Origin: Peptoniphilus sp.
Lineage (GTDB): Bacteria; Bacillota; Clostridia; Tissierellales; Peptoniphilaceae
DNA length: 17,271 nucleotides
Assembly (NCBI GenBank): GCA_029983555.1
Contig: JASBZH010000032.1
Location: 1 to 17,271, forward strand
Direction: 5' to 3'
In this document: positions 8,204 through 16,328 of the stretch, piece after piece
Layout of the letters: each line of letters begins with the position of its first letter
How positions within the stretch are numbered: position 1 is the first letter of the stretch
Program-made: the position numbers and the translations under genes
The notes under the pieces: generated by a model
What the model was told of the DNA's origin: nothing
Seen by the model: only the letters and a program-made list of their open reading frames with translations
Database searches by the model: none

Positions 8204-8300
8204 TTGCAATTGTGGGTATTAAATTAATAAGCTCTTATAAGTGTTTTAAAATTATTTTGCGACTTGTACAAAAAATTCTCTATTTATAAGTTTATCGATT

Positions 8301-8316
8301 TATCTCAATTGAGATA
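8301..8316. promoter_or_regulatory. Perfect 16-bp palindrome, candidate LysR recognition site
   Basis: TATCTCAATTGAGATA is a perfect inverted repeat and includes the T-N11-A type spacing found in LysR-family operators. It lies 116 bases before the citG start, between the lysR terminator and the candidate promoter. If transcription starts near 8386 its centre would be at about -77, the usual place of the LysR recognition site. Confidence 0.55.
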
Positions 8317-8323
8317 TTGTTTG

Positions 8324-8342
8324 ATATAAGTTTTACTTATAT
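8324..8342. promoter_or_regulatory. Second dyad (8-bp arms), candidate LysR activation site
   Basis: ATATAAGTTTTACTTATAT has perfect 8-bp arms and a 3-base centre. It lies 7 bases after the first palindrome, with dyad centres about 24-25 bases apart. A primary site followed by a promoter-proximal site is the usual arrangement for LysR activators. The half-site TATAAG recurs elsewhere in this intergenic region. Confidence 0.45.
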
Positions 8343-8348
8343 GTTCCA

Positions 8349-8411
8349 TTAAAAATCAGTATATGTAAATCGGTATAAAACGCTTTATTAGTAGCTTATA
8401 AGGGATATAAT
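8349..8411 (+). promoter_or_regulatory. Candidate activator-dependent promoter of the citrate operon
   Basis: Two -10-like boxes are present: TATAAA (8374-8379) and TATAAT (8406-8411). Neither has a good -35 at normal distance, as expected for an activated promoter. The first suits the dyads at 8301-8342 and leaves a leader of about 45 bases. The second would start transcription at about 8418 and lose part of the citG ribosome binding site, so it is less likely. Confidence 0.35.
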
Positions 8412-8431
8412 AGTATTGAGGCTAGTTTAAT

Positions 8432-9253
8432 ATGATAAATAATAAAACTATTTCTAGAATTGCATTTAAGGCACTTATTACAGAAGTTTCGGCGTCTCCC
8501 AAGCCGGGTCTTGTGGATATTTTAAATTCGGGATCCCATTTGGACATGGATTATTATACTTTTGTAAAAAGTTCTGTCGCAATCTGTGACTTTTTTAAAG
8601 ATGCATTCGACTTGGGGATTAAAAACTACATGAAAGACGACTTTTGCGAGCTTAGAGAACTTGGAAAAGTTTGTGAAAAGAAGATGTATCTTGCAACTGG
8701 AGGAGTAAACACTCATAAGGGAATAATTTTTTCGCTCGGCCTTATGGTATATGCGACGGCAAATCAATATGTAGTGGGCGATTTAAGCGTAGCTACAGTT
8801 ATAGAGAGAGTAAAGTTTTTGGCAAGAGATATTACAAGTGAGCTAAAAAGTGATCTAAAGACTGCCGGTGGAATGCAATATAAAAGATACGGCTTAAAGG
8901 GTGTCAGAGAAGAAGCAGAAGAAGGTTTTGAGAAGGCAAATGCAATTGGCCTATACAATTTGAAAAAATATCTCAAAAGCTTTTCTCTAAATGATGCGAT
9001 AGTAAACACTTTAATGCACTTTATGGAAGTTTTGGAAGACTCCAACTTAATTAAAAGGGGCGGAATTGAGGGCCTCATGTATGCCAAAAAATCTGCAACT
9101 TGCGCCATCAGTTTGGGACTAATGGGTACGAGTGAAGGAAGAAATTACATATATTCTTTAAATGAAGAATTTATAAAAAGAAATTTGAGTCCAGGTGGCT
9201 CAGCTGATTATTTAATTTTAACTTTGTATCTGTATTTTTTGGAGGAATTATGA
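8432..9253 (+). CDS. citG: Triphosphoribosyl-dephospho-CoA synthase (citrate lyase prosthetic group precursor)
   Basis: CitG makes 2'-(5''-triphosphoribosyl)-3'-dephospho-CoA from ATP and dephospho-CoA, the precursor of the citrate lyase acyl-carrier prosthetic group. The 273-aa protein shows the family motifs ASPKPGLVD (21-29), LATGGVNTHKG (87-97) and LSPGGSADYL (252-261), and its length is normal. It is the first gene of the operon, which is unusual since citG commonly comes last or is fused to citX. The ribosome binding site is modest (TGAGG at 8417-8421, 10 bases before ATG). Its stop overlaps the start of citC (ATGA at 9250-9253), indicating translational coupling. Confidence 0.93.
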   Translation: MINNKTISRIAFKALITEVSASPKPGLVDILNSGSHLDMDYYTFVKSSVAICDFFKDAFDLGIKNYMKDDFCELRELGKVCEKKMYLATGGVNTHKGIIFSLGLMVYATANQYVVGDLSVATVIERVKFLARDITSELKSDLKTAGGMQYKRYGLKGVREEAEEGFEKANAIGLYNLKKYLKSFSLNDAIVNTLMHFMEVLEDSNLIKRGGIEGLMYAKKSATCAISLGLMGTSEGRNYIYSLNEEFIKRNLSPGGSADYLILTLYLYFLEEL

Positions 9254-10260
9254 TTGTTTATAGAGATGCAGTTATGAGTCTAGATAAAAAAGACATAGAA
9301 AAATTTTTATCTAAGTTTGATCTAAAACTCGAAAAAGATGTTGACTATACAGTTATAGCCGAGGACGATGATGAAATAATAGCTACAGGGTCTCTATCTC
9401 AAAATGTCTTAAAGTGCTTTGCAGTCGATAAGAGATATCGCGGATTTGCCATCACAAACACTGTGATTACGAAATTAATTGAAAAGGCAAATTCTTTAAA
9501 TAGATCTCACCTCTTTATTTTTACAAAGCCAGAAAACGAAGAAATATTTAAAGATTTTGGGTTTAAAACTGTCGCAAAGGTTGATGAAGTGACCCTTTTG
9601 GATAATAAAATTGAAAACTTATATAAAATTTTGGAAGACTTAAAAAATGAAGTGCCAGCGGGCGCAATAGTAGTAAATGCAAATCCGATGACTAAAGGCC
9701 ATTTAAAAATTATACAGGAGGCTGCAAGTCGAGTTGAAAAGCTATTTGTATTTGTAGTTTCTGAAGATAAGTCAGTATTTCCATATGAATTTAGATATAA
9801 AATTGTAAATGAAGCTTGTCAAAAAATAGAAAATGTAGAAGTAATAAGGGGAAACGAGTATATAATTTCAAGAAACACATTTCCAACATACTTTTATAAA
9901 GATGACGAGATAATAATCGAGGCTTATTCAAAGCTTGACATCACAATTTTTGGAAAATATTTTGCAAAGGCAATGAATATAAAGAAGAGATTTGTGGGAA
10001 AAGAGCTAAGTGACAAGGTCACTGCAGATTACAACTTGAAAATAAAAGAAATTTTGCCAAAATATGGAGTTGAGACTATTGAAATAGATAGATTTAAAGA
10101 GTCTGGCGAGATAATTTCTGCAAGTACCGTCAGAAGACTCTTATCAGAAGATAAAATCGAAGAGGCAGAAAAATTACTGCCGCCTGAAACCTCAAAAGCT
10201 CTAAGGACAGATGAAGGCAGAAAGATAATTTATGGACTACAAAAAAATAGAAAGAATTGA
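9250..10260 (+). CDS. citC: [Citrate (pro-3S)-lyase] ligase
   Basis: CitC uses ATP and acetate to acetylate the thiol of the CitD prosthetic group, switching citrate lyase on. The 336-aa protein has the expected two parts. An N-terminal GNAT-like domain (about 1-125) contains FAVDKRYRGFAITNTVITKL-type acetyltransferase sequence. A C-terminal nucleotidylyltransferase domain has the nucleotide-binding VVNANPMTKGH (141-151, an HxGH-class motif with T-K-G-H) and the ISASTVRRLL motif (289-298). Its start overlaps the citG stop by ATGA, with GGAGG at 9241-9245 inside the citG end. Its 3' end overlaps citX by 29 bases. Confidence 0.93.
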   Translation: MIVYRDAVMSLDKKDIEKFLSKFDLKLEKDVDYTVIAEDDDEIIATGSLSQNVLKCFAVDKRYRGFAITNTVITKLIEKANSLNRSHLFIFTKPENEEIFKDFGFKTVAKVDEVTLLDNKIENLYKILEDLKNEVPAGAIVVNANPMTKGHLKIIQEAASRVEKLFVFVVSEDKSVFPYEFRYKIVNEACQKIENVEVIRGNEYIISRNTFPTYFYKDDEIIIEAYSKLDITIFGKYFAKAMNIKKRFVGKELSDKVTADYNLKIKEILPKYGVETIEIDRFKESGEIISASTVRRLLSEDKIEEAEKLLPPETSKALRTDEGRKIIYGLQKNRKN

Positions 10261-10750
10261 AAAGCTCCTTGCTGCAAAGGAAGATAGGTTTAATCATCAA
10301 AAGTATTTGATAAAAAAGTACGGAACAACTTTAATTTCCTTTATGCTAAATATTCCTGGAGAGATAAAGAGTTCAGATAAAACTAGAAAATTTCAAGAAA
10401 AATATATTGAAAAAATTGAAAGAATTTTAAAAGAAAATGATATAAATATATTGTATAGAGAATTTAGACACTTAGAAACTGGCGATGAGTACTTTGCATC
10501 TGTAAGAGAAGATGCGAAAAAAGTTAAGATGCTCATGATAGATTTGGAAGAGTCAAAAAGAGAAGCAAGGCTTCTCGATATCGATGTTTTTGACAAAGAT
10601 TTTCATCAAATTTCTAGGGACAATTTAGATTATAGTCCCAGGAAGTGTCTTCTTTGCAATAAAAGCGCAAAGTATTGCATGAGGATGAATAGTCACAAGA
10701 TAGAAGATTTGATTACAGAAACTGAGAAATTATTGGAGGTAAAAATATGA
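10232..10750 (+). CDS. citX: Holo-citrate lyase synthase (apo-CitD phosphoribosyl-dephospho-CoA transferase)
   Basis: CitX transfers the CitG product onto a serine of CitD. The 172-aa protein carries the family signatures EARLLDIDVF (111-120, normally GRLxDIDV) and SPRKCLLCNKSAKYCMR (135-151), with a Cys cluster at C139, C142 and C149. The chosen ATG lies 29 bases inside the citC end and has only a weak GAAAGA-like site upstream, so the true start could be a little further in. The first residues (MDYKKIERIEKLLAAKEDR) are consistent with the family's helical N-terminus, which supports this start. Its stop overlaps the oadA start (ATGA at 10747-10750). It is a separate protein here, not fused to CitG. 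Confidence 0.9.
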   Translation: MDYKKIERIEKLLAAKEDRFNHQKYLIKKYGTTLISFMLNIPGEIKSSDKTRKFQEKYIEKIERILKENDINILYREFRHLETGDEYFASVREDAKKVKMLMIDLEESKREARLLDIDVFDKDFHQISRDNLDYSPRKCLLCNKSAKYCMRMNSHKIEDLITETEKLLEVKI

Positions 10751-12093
10751 AAAAGAGGATTGATTTTACTGAGACAATTCTTCGAGACGCACATCAAAGT
10801 CTAATGGCAACTCGAATGAAATATTCGGACTTTGAAGATGCTCTTGAACTTATAGATAAGGCTGGATTTTACTCAGTTGAATGTTGGGGCGGGGCAACTT
10901 TTGACTCCTGCATTAGATTTTTAAACGAAGATCCATGGGATAGAATTAGAAAGATAAAATCAAAATTAAAAAACACTAAGACACAGATGCTTCTAAGAGG
11001 TCAAAACCTTTTGGGATATAAAAATTATCCTGACGATGTAGTTGAAAAATTTATAGAATTATCAGTAAAAAACGGAGTGGATATTATAAGAATATTTGAC
11101 GCTCTAAATGATGTGAGAAATCTTGAAACTTCAATTTCTGCCACAAAAAAATATGGAGCAGAGGCTCAAGTTGCAATTTGTTATACAATTTCTGATGTTC
11201 ACACAGTTGAATATTTTACAAAACTTGCAAAAGATATAGAAGAGATGGGCGCAGATTCCATTGCAATTAAGGACATGGCTGGAATTTTAAGACCATACGA
11301 AGCTTATGATCTAGTTAGAAATATTAGAAAAGAGACAGATATTCCACTTCAAATTCACTCACACACAACTACAGGACTTGGCACAACTACACTTGTAAAG
11401 GCAATTGAAGCTGGAGTTGATGTTGTGGATACAGCAATTTCTCCATTTGCTGGAGGAACATCTCATCCACCTACAGAAACTATTCACATGATAGTTGAGG
11501 AAAAGGGATATTATTCACCTCTAAATATAGAAGTTTTAGAAGAGCTTGCTGATTTCTTTGGAAAAGTCAAAGAAAAGTATATAGAAGATGGAACTCTTCC
11601 AGTTAGAATGCTTACTGAAGATCCAAAGGGACTAATTTATCAAGTTCCTGGCGGTATGCTATCTAATTTATATAATCAGCTCACTAGTCTAAAACAGATT
11701 GACAAATTCAATCAAGTTTTAGCGGAAGTACCTAGAGTTAGAAAAGATTTGGGCTATCCACCTCTTGTAACTCCAATGAGCCAAATGGTTGGTACTCAAT
11801 CTGCATTTAATGTAATTATGGGACAAAGATACAAAATGGTTCCAAATGAAATAAAGGATTATCTCCGTGGAAACTATGGAAAGAGTCCTATTGATATAGA
11901 TGAAACTTTTAGAAAATCAATAATAGGCGAAGATCAAGTTATAACAGATAGACCAGCAAATCACCTTGAGCCTAAACTTGATTTTTATAAAAATGAAGCA
12001 AAGAACCTTGCCAAAAGCGAGGAAGACGTGCTAACTTACGCAATGTTTCCTGAAGTTGCCAAGACATTTTTGGCAAATAAATATGGAGCATAA
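10747..12093 (+). CDS. oadA: Oxaloacetate decarboxylase alpha subunit, carboxyltransferase domain only (no biotinyl domain)
   Basis: This 448-aa protein is the carboxyltransferase component that moves the carboxyl of oxaloacetate to biotin, leaving pyruvate. Family motifs are ETILRDAHQSLMATRM (9-24, metal-binding Asp14), the GGATFDSCIRFLNEDPW segment (48-64), LLRGQN (82-87), IKDMAG (174-179; Lys175 is the expected carbamylated metal ligand) and IHSHTTTG (203-210; His204 and His206 metal ligands). Canonical alpha subunits are near 590 aa with a C-terminal biotinyl domain carrying an MKM lysine. This one stops after the conserved PYC_OADA region and has no MKM, so it needs a separate biotin carrier. 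GGAGG at 10735-10739 gives the start. It probably consumes the oxaloacetate released by CitDEF. Confidence 0.9.
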   Translation: MKKRIDFTETILRDAHQSLMATRMKYSDFEDALELIDKAGFYSVECWGGATFDSCIRFLNEDPWDRIRKIKSKLKNTKTQMLLRGQNLLGYKNYPDDVVEKFIELSVKNGVDIIRIFDALNDVRNLETSISATKKYGAEAQVAICYTISDVHTVEYFTKLAKDIEEMGADSIAIKDMAGILRPYEAYDLVRNIRKETDIPLQIHSHTTTGLGTTTLVKAIEAGVDVVDTAISPFAGGTSHPPTETIHMIVEEKGYYSPLNIEVLEELADFFGKVKEKYIEDGTLPVRMLTEDPKGLIYQVPGGMLSNLYNQLTSLKQIDKFNQVLAEVPRVRKDLGYPPLVTPMSQMVGTQSAFNVIMGQRYKMVPNEIKDYLRGNYGKSPIDIDETFRKSIIGEDQVITDRPANHLEPKLDFYKNEAKNLAKSEEDVLTYAMFPEVAKTFLANKYGA

Positions 12094-12122
12094 AAATTTC
12101 TTTTAAAATTAGGAGGAGAAAC

Positions 12123-13421
12123 ATGAAAAAGAAATATTTTGGGCTGGAGATGCCAATGCTTATTGTGGTAGCACTTGTAGTGATATTTGCCACTGGCATG
12201 GGAATACTGTCAAAAGACCTTGCAGGCGGATTTGCACTTATGCTAACTATTGGAATTATATTCTATGAAATTGGCGAAAGAGTCCCAATTTGGAACACCT
12301 ATATTGGTGGAGGAATACTACTTGCATTTTTAGGAACTGCAACTCTTGTGTATCTAAATGTCATACCAGAAGAGTATGTAGAGCTAATGGACAATGTAAC
12401 TAGCGATCCGATGAACTTCTTAAATGTATTTATCATAATGCTAATTACAGGCTCAATTTTAGGATTAAATAGAGATTTAATGTTAAAATCTTTTGCTGGA
12501 TATTTGCCAACAATTTTAGGTGGAGTTCTTGGAGCAGCAATCCTTGGAATTTTAGGTGGATTTATATTTGGAGTTAGCCCTTCAAACACTGTATTACAAT
12601 ACGTTCTTCCAATAATGGGTGGAGGAAACGGAGCAGGTGCAGTGCCACTAAGCCAAATTTATGAGAGAGTAACTGGAGATGCAGCCTCAAATTATTACGG
12701 CTTTGCAATTTCAATTCTTACAATAGCTAATATATTTGCAATAATCACTGGCGCAATTTTAAATAAAATTGGAGAATCAAAGACAAATTTAACTGGAGAT
12801 AAATACACTCTTTTAAGAAATTCAGAAGATATTATTGCAAAAGAAGATGAGGCAGATACTGTTAAACTTGCGCTGATAGATTACTGTGGAGCAATTTTAC
12901 TTGCATTTGCTTTTTACGAGTTGGGTAAAATTTTCTCAGATTTAGTTTGGGATAAGATTGTTCCAAGTGTTCCAATTCACACATTTGCTTGGATGATTTT
13001 ATTTGTTGCAATTGCAAATGGAACAGGAATAGTGCCAGCGTCTCTTAGAAAAGCAGCTAAAGATGTTCAAAAGTTTTTCACAAAAAATATGATTTTAGTA
13101 ATAATGGTTGGCGTTGGTGCTGACACATCTTTAGAAAAATTATTTGCAGCAATCACACCAGGAAATGTAGTAATGGCATTTTTAATTGTAATAGGAGCTA
13201 TCTTCGGTTCAGCAATTGTTGGAAGACTTGTTGGATTCTATCCAATTGATGCTGCAATAACAGCAGGACTTTGTATGGCAAACAGAGGAGGTTCTGGAGA
13301 CCTTGCAGTTCTAGGTGCATCAGACAGAATGGGACTTATCTCTTATGCACAATTATCATCAAGACTAGGCGGAGGTATTGTATTAGTAATCGGATCTATA
13401 TTGTTTGGATTACTCATGTAA
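12123..13421 (+). CDS. 2-hydroxycarboxylate transporter family citrate carrier (CitS/CitP-like)
   Basis: This 432-aa polytopic membrane protein imports citrate (or citrate in exchange for a product, or with Na+). It has about 11 hydrophobic segments and the two signature loops of the 2HCT family: PIMGGGNGAGAVPLSQ (163-178) and ANRGGSGDLAVLGASDRM (386-403). SYAQLSSRLGGG (407-418) contains Arg414, which matches the substrate-carboxylate-binding Arg of the family. A malate carrier of the same family is possible, but the operon argues for citrate. AGGAGG at 12111-12116 precedes ATG 12123. Whether it is a Na+ symporter or an exchanger cannot be read from the sequence. It sits where other operons may carry oadB or a CitMHS-type carrier. 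Confidence 0.9.
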   Translation: MKKKYFGLEMPMLIVVALVVIFATGMGILSKDLAGGFALMLTIGIIFYEIGERVPIWNTYIGGGILLAFLGTATLVYLNVIPEEYVELMDNVTSDPMNFLNVFIIMLITGSILGLNRDLMLKSFAGYLPTILGGVLGAAILGILGGFIFGVSPSNTVLQYVLPIMGGGNGAGAVPLSQIYERVTGDAASNYYGFAISILTIANIFAIITGAILNKIGESKTNLTGDKYTLLRNSEDIIAKEDEADTVKLALIDYCGAILLAFAFYELGKIFSDLVWDKIVPSVPIHTFAWMILFVAIANGTGIVPASLRKAAKDVQKFFTKNMILVIMVGVGADTSLEKLFAAITPGNVVMAFLIVIGAIFGSAIVGRLVGFYPIDAAITAGLCMANRGGSGDLAVLGASDRMGLISYAQLSSRLGGGIVLVIGSILFGLLM

Positions 13422-13433
13422 AGGAGGCAAAAA

Positions 13434-13715
13434 TTGCAAATTAAAAAAGAAGCTATTGCCGGAACTTTAGAGTCAAATGACATTTATATCACTCTAAGCG
13501 AAGGCGAAGGAATTAATGTCGAATTAGAAAGCAGCGTAAAAAAACAATTTGGAAAACAAATTGAAAAAGTAATTAGAGATACCTTAGAGGAATATGACAT
13601 AAAGAACGCAAATGTAAAAGCAGTCGATAAAGGAGCCCTTGACTATGTAATAATGGCAAGAGTTAAAACTGCAATTGCAAGAGCTTGCGAGACTGATGAA
13701 ATGAGGTGGATCTAA
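13434..13715 (+). CDS. citD: Citrate lyase gamma subunit, acyl carrier protein (TTG start)
   Basis: CitD carries the phosphoribosyl-dephospho-CoA arm on which acetyl and citryl groups are exchanged. The 93-aa product has the conserved AGTLESNDIYI start; Ser14 in GTLES corresponds to the modified serine. The C-terminal KGALDYVIMARVKTAIARA segment is also typical. The start is TTG at 13434, supported by a full AAGGAGG at 13421-13427 that overlaps the stop of the transporter gene and by family alignment; no in-frame ATG lies near. The stop TAA overlaps the ATG of citE by one base (TAATG at 13713-13717). Confidence 0.93.
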   Translation: MQIKKEAIAGTLESNDIYITLSEGEGINVELESSVKKQFGKQIEKVIRDTLEEYDIKNANVKAVDKGALDYVIMARVKTAIARACETDEMRWI

Positions 13716-14614
13716 TGAAAGAAAGACTTAGAAGAACCATGATGTTTCTTCCAGGAAATAATCCAGGAATGCTTACAGATGCTCACATCTATAAACCTGA
13801 TTCAATAATGATTGACCTCGAAGATGCAGTTTCAATAAATCAAAAAGATTCAGCTAGAATGCTTGTATATCACGCACTAAAGACTATAGACTATGGAAAT
13901 GTTGAAACAGTTGTTAGAATTAATTCGCTAGACAGCGGACTTGGCGAAAAAGATATTGAGGCAGTAGTTCGCGGCGGAGTTGATGTAATTAGACTTCCAA
14001 AGACAGATTCTGCTAAAGACATAAAAGACGTAGACGAAATAATAACAAGAGTTGAAAAAGAAATTGGCCGCGAAGGCGAAACTCTTATGATGGCTGCAAT
14101 TGAAAGTGCAACTGGAGTAATAAATGCAGTTGAAATTGCAAAGGCATCTCCAAGAATGATGGGAATAGCACTTGGAGCAGAGGACTATGTTACAAACCTA
14201 AAGACAACAAGATCATCACATGGAATGGAACTTTTCCTAGCTAGAAGCCAAATAGTTTTGGCAGCAAGAAGTGCTGGCATTGCTTGCTTTGACACGGTCA
14301 ACTCTAACTTAGACGATATGGAGCAGTTTAAAGAAGAAGTTAAGTTTATAAAAGAGCTTGGATTTGACGGAAAATCTGTAATTCACCCTAAACAAATTGC
14401 AGCAGTTAACGAGATCTATACACCATCAGAAAAAGACATCAAAAAGTCACTTAGAATAATTGCTGGAGCAAAAGAGGCTGAAAGAAAGGGATCTGGAGTA
14501 ATATCTGTTGACGGCAAAATGGTAGATAAGCCAATAATTGAGAGAGCACAAAGAGTGCTTGACCTTGCAGTTGCATCAGGAGTTTTGAAGGAGGAAGATA
14601 TTGATGAATTATAA
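13715..14614 (+). CDS. citE: Citrate lyase beta subunit (citryl-ACP oxaloacetate-lyase)
   Basis: CitE cleaves citryl-ACP to acetyl-ACP and oxaloacetate. It is an HpcH/HpaI-type Mg2+ TIM-barrel lyase of 299 aa, the normal length. Visible motifs are MMFLPGNNPGML (9-20), DSIMIDLEDAV (29-39), VVRINS (66-71, Arg68), MMAAIESATG (125-134, metal-binding Glu130) and GAEDYVTNLKTTRS (154-167, metal-binding Asp157), then KSVIHPKQI. ATG 13715 is preferred over GTG 13706 because AGGTGG (13704-13709) sits 5 bases upstream and family members begin close to the RRTMMFLPG motif. The 3' end overlaps citF by 11 bases. Confidence 0.95.
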   Translation: MKERLRRTMMFLPGNNPGMLTDAHIYKPDSIMIDLEDAVSINQKDSARMLVYHALKTIDYGNVETVVRINSLDSGLGEKDIEAVVRGGVDVIRLPKTDSAKDIKDVDEIITRVEKEIGREGETLMMAAIESATGVINAVEIAKASPRMMGIALGAEDYVTNLKTTRSSHGMELFLARSQIVLAARSAGIACFDTVNSNLDDMEQFKEEVKFIKELGFDGKSVIHPKQIAAVNEIYTPSEKDIKKSLRIIAGAKEAERKGSGVISVDGKMVDKPIIERAQRVLDLAVASGVLKEEDIDEL

Positions 14615-16151
14615 TACAAATTCAGTTGGTAGAAAAATACCTGAAAGTCTTCCAGGTATTGGCGAATTAGTTCCATTTAAGGGAGAAGGCAAATACCTAA
14701 GAAAAGAACAAAAGACTGGAGCAAAAATAAGATATGGCCAAAGAGATGAGAAGAAACTTTTATCATCTATTAAAGAAGCAATTGAAAAATCTGGCTTAAA
14801 AGATGGCATGACAGTTTCTTTTCACCACCACATGAGAAACGGAGATTATGTATTAAATAAAGTTTTTGATGTAATTCACGAAATGGGAATTAAAGATCTT
14901 ACTTTAGCACCATCATCACTTTCACCTTGCCATGACTACATAATTCCATATATTAAAGATGGCACAATAACTGGAATTCAGTCCTCAGGACTTCGTGGTA
15001 AGCTCGGCGAAGAAATATCTAAAGGCACACTTAAAACACCTGCAATAATTAGAAGTCACGGTGGACGCGCTAGAGCAATTGAAGATGGCGAGCTTAAAAT
15101 TGACGTTGCATTTTTGGCAGCTCCTTCTTGCGACGAGTTTGGAAACATCAATGGATACACAGGAGACTCCGCTTGTGGATCTCTTGGATATGGAATAGTG
15201 GATGCGCATTATGCAAATTGCGTAATAGCAATAACTGATAATCTAGTACCTTTTCCAAATCTACCAGCATCAATTGGCATGAAATATGTAGATTATATAG
15301 TTAAAGTAGACCAAATTGGAGATCCTACAGGAATAGTTTCAGGTTCAATTAGATTTAACGACAATCCTCGCGACCTATTAATCGCACAAAATGCAGTTAA
15401 AGCGATAATGGCATCAGGACTATATAAAGATGGATTTACTTTCCAAACAGGAGCAGCAGGTTCAACACTTGCAGTTGCTAGACTCTTACTTGAAAAAATG
15501 AAAGAAGATGGAGTAAGAGCATCACTTGCTCTTGGCGGAATTACTGGTTACATGGTAAAGATGCTAGAACAAGGGTATGTAGATGGACTTATGGATACAC
15601 AAAGTTTTGACCTCGATGCAGTTAGATCAATTAGAGAAAATGAAAAACATTTTGAAATAAATGCATCAGATTATGCAAATCCAAATAATCCAACTCCTGC
15701 AGTCAACACATTGGACTTTGTTTTACTCGGAGCACTTGAAGTTGACACAGATTTTAACGTAAATGTAATGACAAGATCAGATGGAGTAATAAACCAAGCT
15801 GTCGGTGGTCACCAAGACACAGCACCGGGCGCAAAGATGAGTTTAATACTTGCACCACTTGTTAGAAGTAGAAATCCAATTGTACTTGATAAAGTTACAA
15901 CAGTTTGTACACCTGGAGAAGCAGTCGACGTAATCTGTACAGACTACGGCATTTCAGTAAATCCAAAGAGAAAAGACTTGATTGAAAAATTTGAACAAGC
16001 AGGACTAGAACTTGTGGACATCAAAGATTTACAAAAGAAAGCAGAAGAACTCACAGGAAAGCCTGAAGAAATTGAGTTCACTGAAGATGTAGTTGCAGTG
16101 CTTGAATATAGAGACGGAACAATAATTGATGTAATAAGAAAAGAAGCATAG
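14604..16151 (+). CDS. citF: Citrate lyase alpha subunit (citrate:ACP transferase)
   Basis: CitF exchanges the acetyl group of acetyl-ACP for citrate, releasing acetate and forming citryl-ACP. The 515-aa protein has normal length for the family and conserved segments: NSVGRKIPESLPG near the start, SFHHHMRNGDYVLNKV (72-87), IIRSHGGRARAIEDGELKID, and NQAVGGHQDTAPGAK (GGH at 401-403). It belongs to the family I CoA-transferase-like fold. ATG 14604 follows AAGGAGG (14588-14594); TTG 14601 is an alternative three bases earlier. It is the last gene of the operon, followed by a strong terminator. Confidence 0.95.
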   Translation: MNYNTNSVGRKIPESLPGIGELVPFKGEGKYLRKEQKTGAKIRYGQRDEKKLLSSIKEAIEKSGLKDGMTVSFHHHMRNGDYVLNKVFDVIHEMGIKDLTLAPSSLSPCHDYIIPYIKDGTITGIQSSGLRGKLGEEISKGTLKTPAIIRSHGGRARAIEDGELKIDVAFLAAPSCDEFGNINGYTGDSACGSLGYGIVDAHYANCVIAITDNLVPFPNLPASIGMKYVDYIVKVDQIGDPTGIVSGSIRFNDNPRDLLIAQNAVKAIMASGLYKDGFTFQTGAAGSTLAVARLLLEKMKEDGVRASLALGGITGYMVKMLEQGYVDGLMDTQSFDLDAVRSIRENEKHFEINASDYANPNNPTPAVNTLDFVLLGALEVDTDFNVNVMTRSDGVINQAVGGHQDTAPGAKMSLILAPLVRSRNPIVLDKVTTVCTPGEAVDVICTDYGISVNPKRKDLIEKFEQAGLELVDIKDLQKKAEELTGKPEEIEFTEDVVAVLEYRDGTIIDVIRKEA

Positions 16152-16182
16152 AGGAAGTTCTTAGAGATATTTCCTTAAAATT

Positions 16183-16218
16183 ATCGGCATGAAGAGTTAA
16201 TCTTTGTGCCGATTTTTT
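16183..16218 (+). terminator. Rho-independent terminator of the citrate operon
   Basis: A 13-bp hairpin (16183-16195 with 16201-16213, two G-U pairs, core ATCGGCA/TGCCGAT) with loop GTTAA is followed by TTTTT (to 16218). It lies 31 bases after the citF stop and fixes the end of the operon. Confidence 0.9.
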
Positions 16219-16328
16219 ATGCTCTTTTATTTTTTTTGAATGCAGATAGATATTGACAGAAAACCTATATGATATGCACATCAAATTCATATGAGTAATT
16301 TATTATATAGACATAAGGGAGGGATCTC

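Noticed and set aside
8365..8380. Possible CcpA cre-like site (TGTAAATCGGTATAAA)
   Set aside because: The CG centre is one base out of register with the cre consensus and the right half does not match.
8522..9108. Two minus-strand open frames over citG
   Set aside because: They lie wholly inside a well-supported gene in other frames, lack ribosome binding sites and match no family.
12299..12589. Minus-strand open frame over the transporter gene
   Set aside because: Its Pro/Ile/Ser-rich product is the typical mirror of a Gly-rich membrane protein gene.
16253..16258. TTGACA as -35 box for the ABC transporter genes
   Set aside because: No acceptable -10 lies 16-18 bases downstream; the nearest TATGAT (16268-16273) is only 9 bases away, so I do not annotate a promoter.
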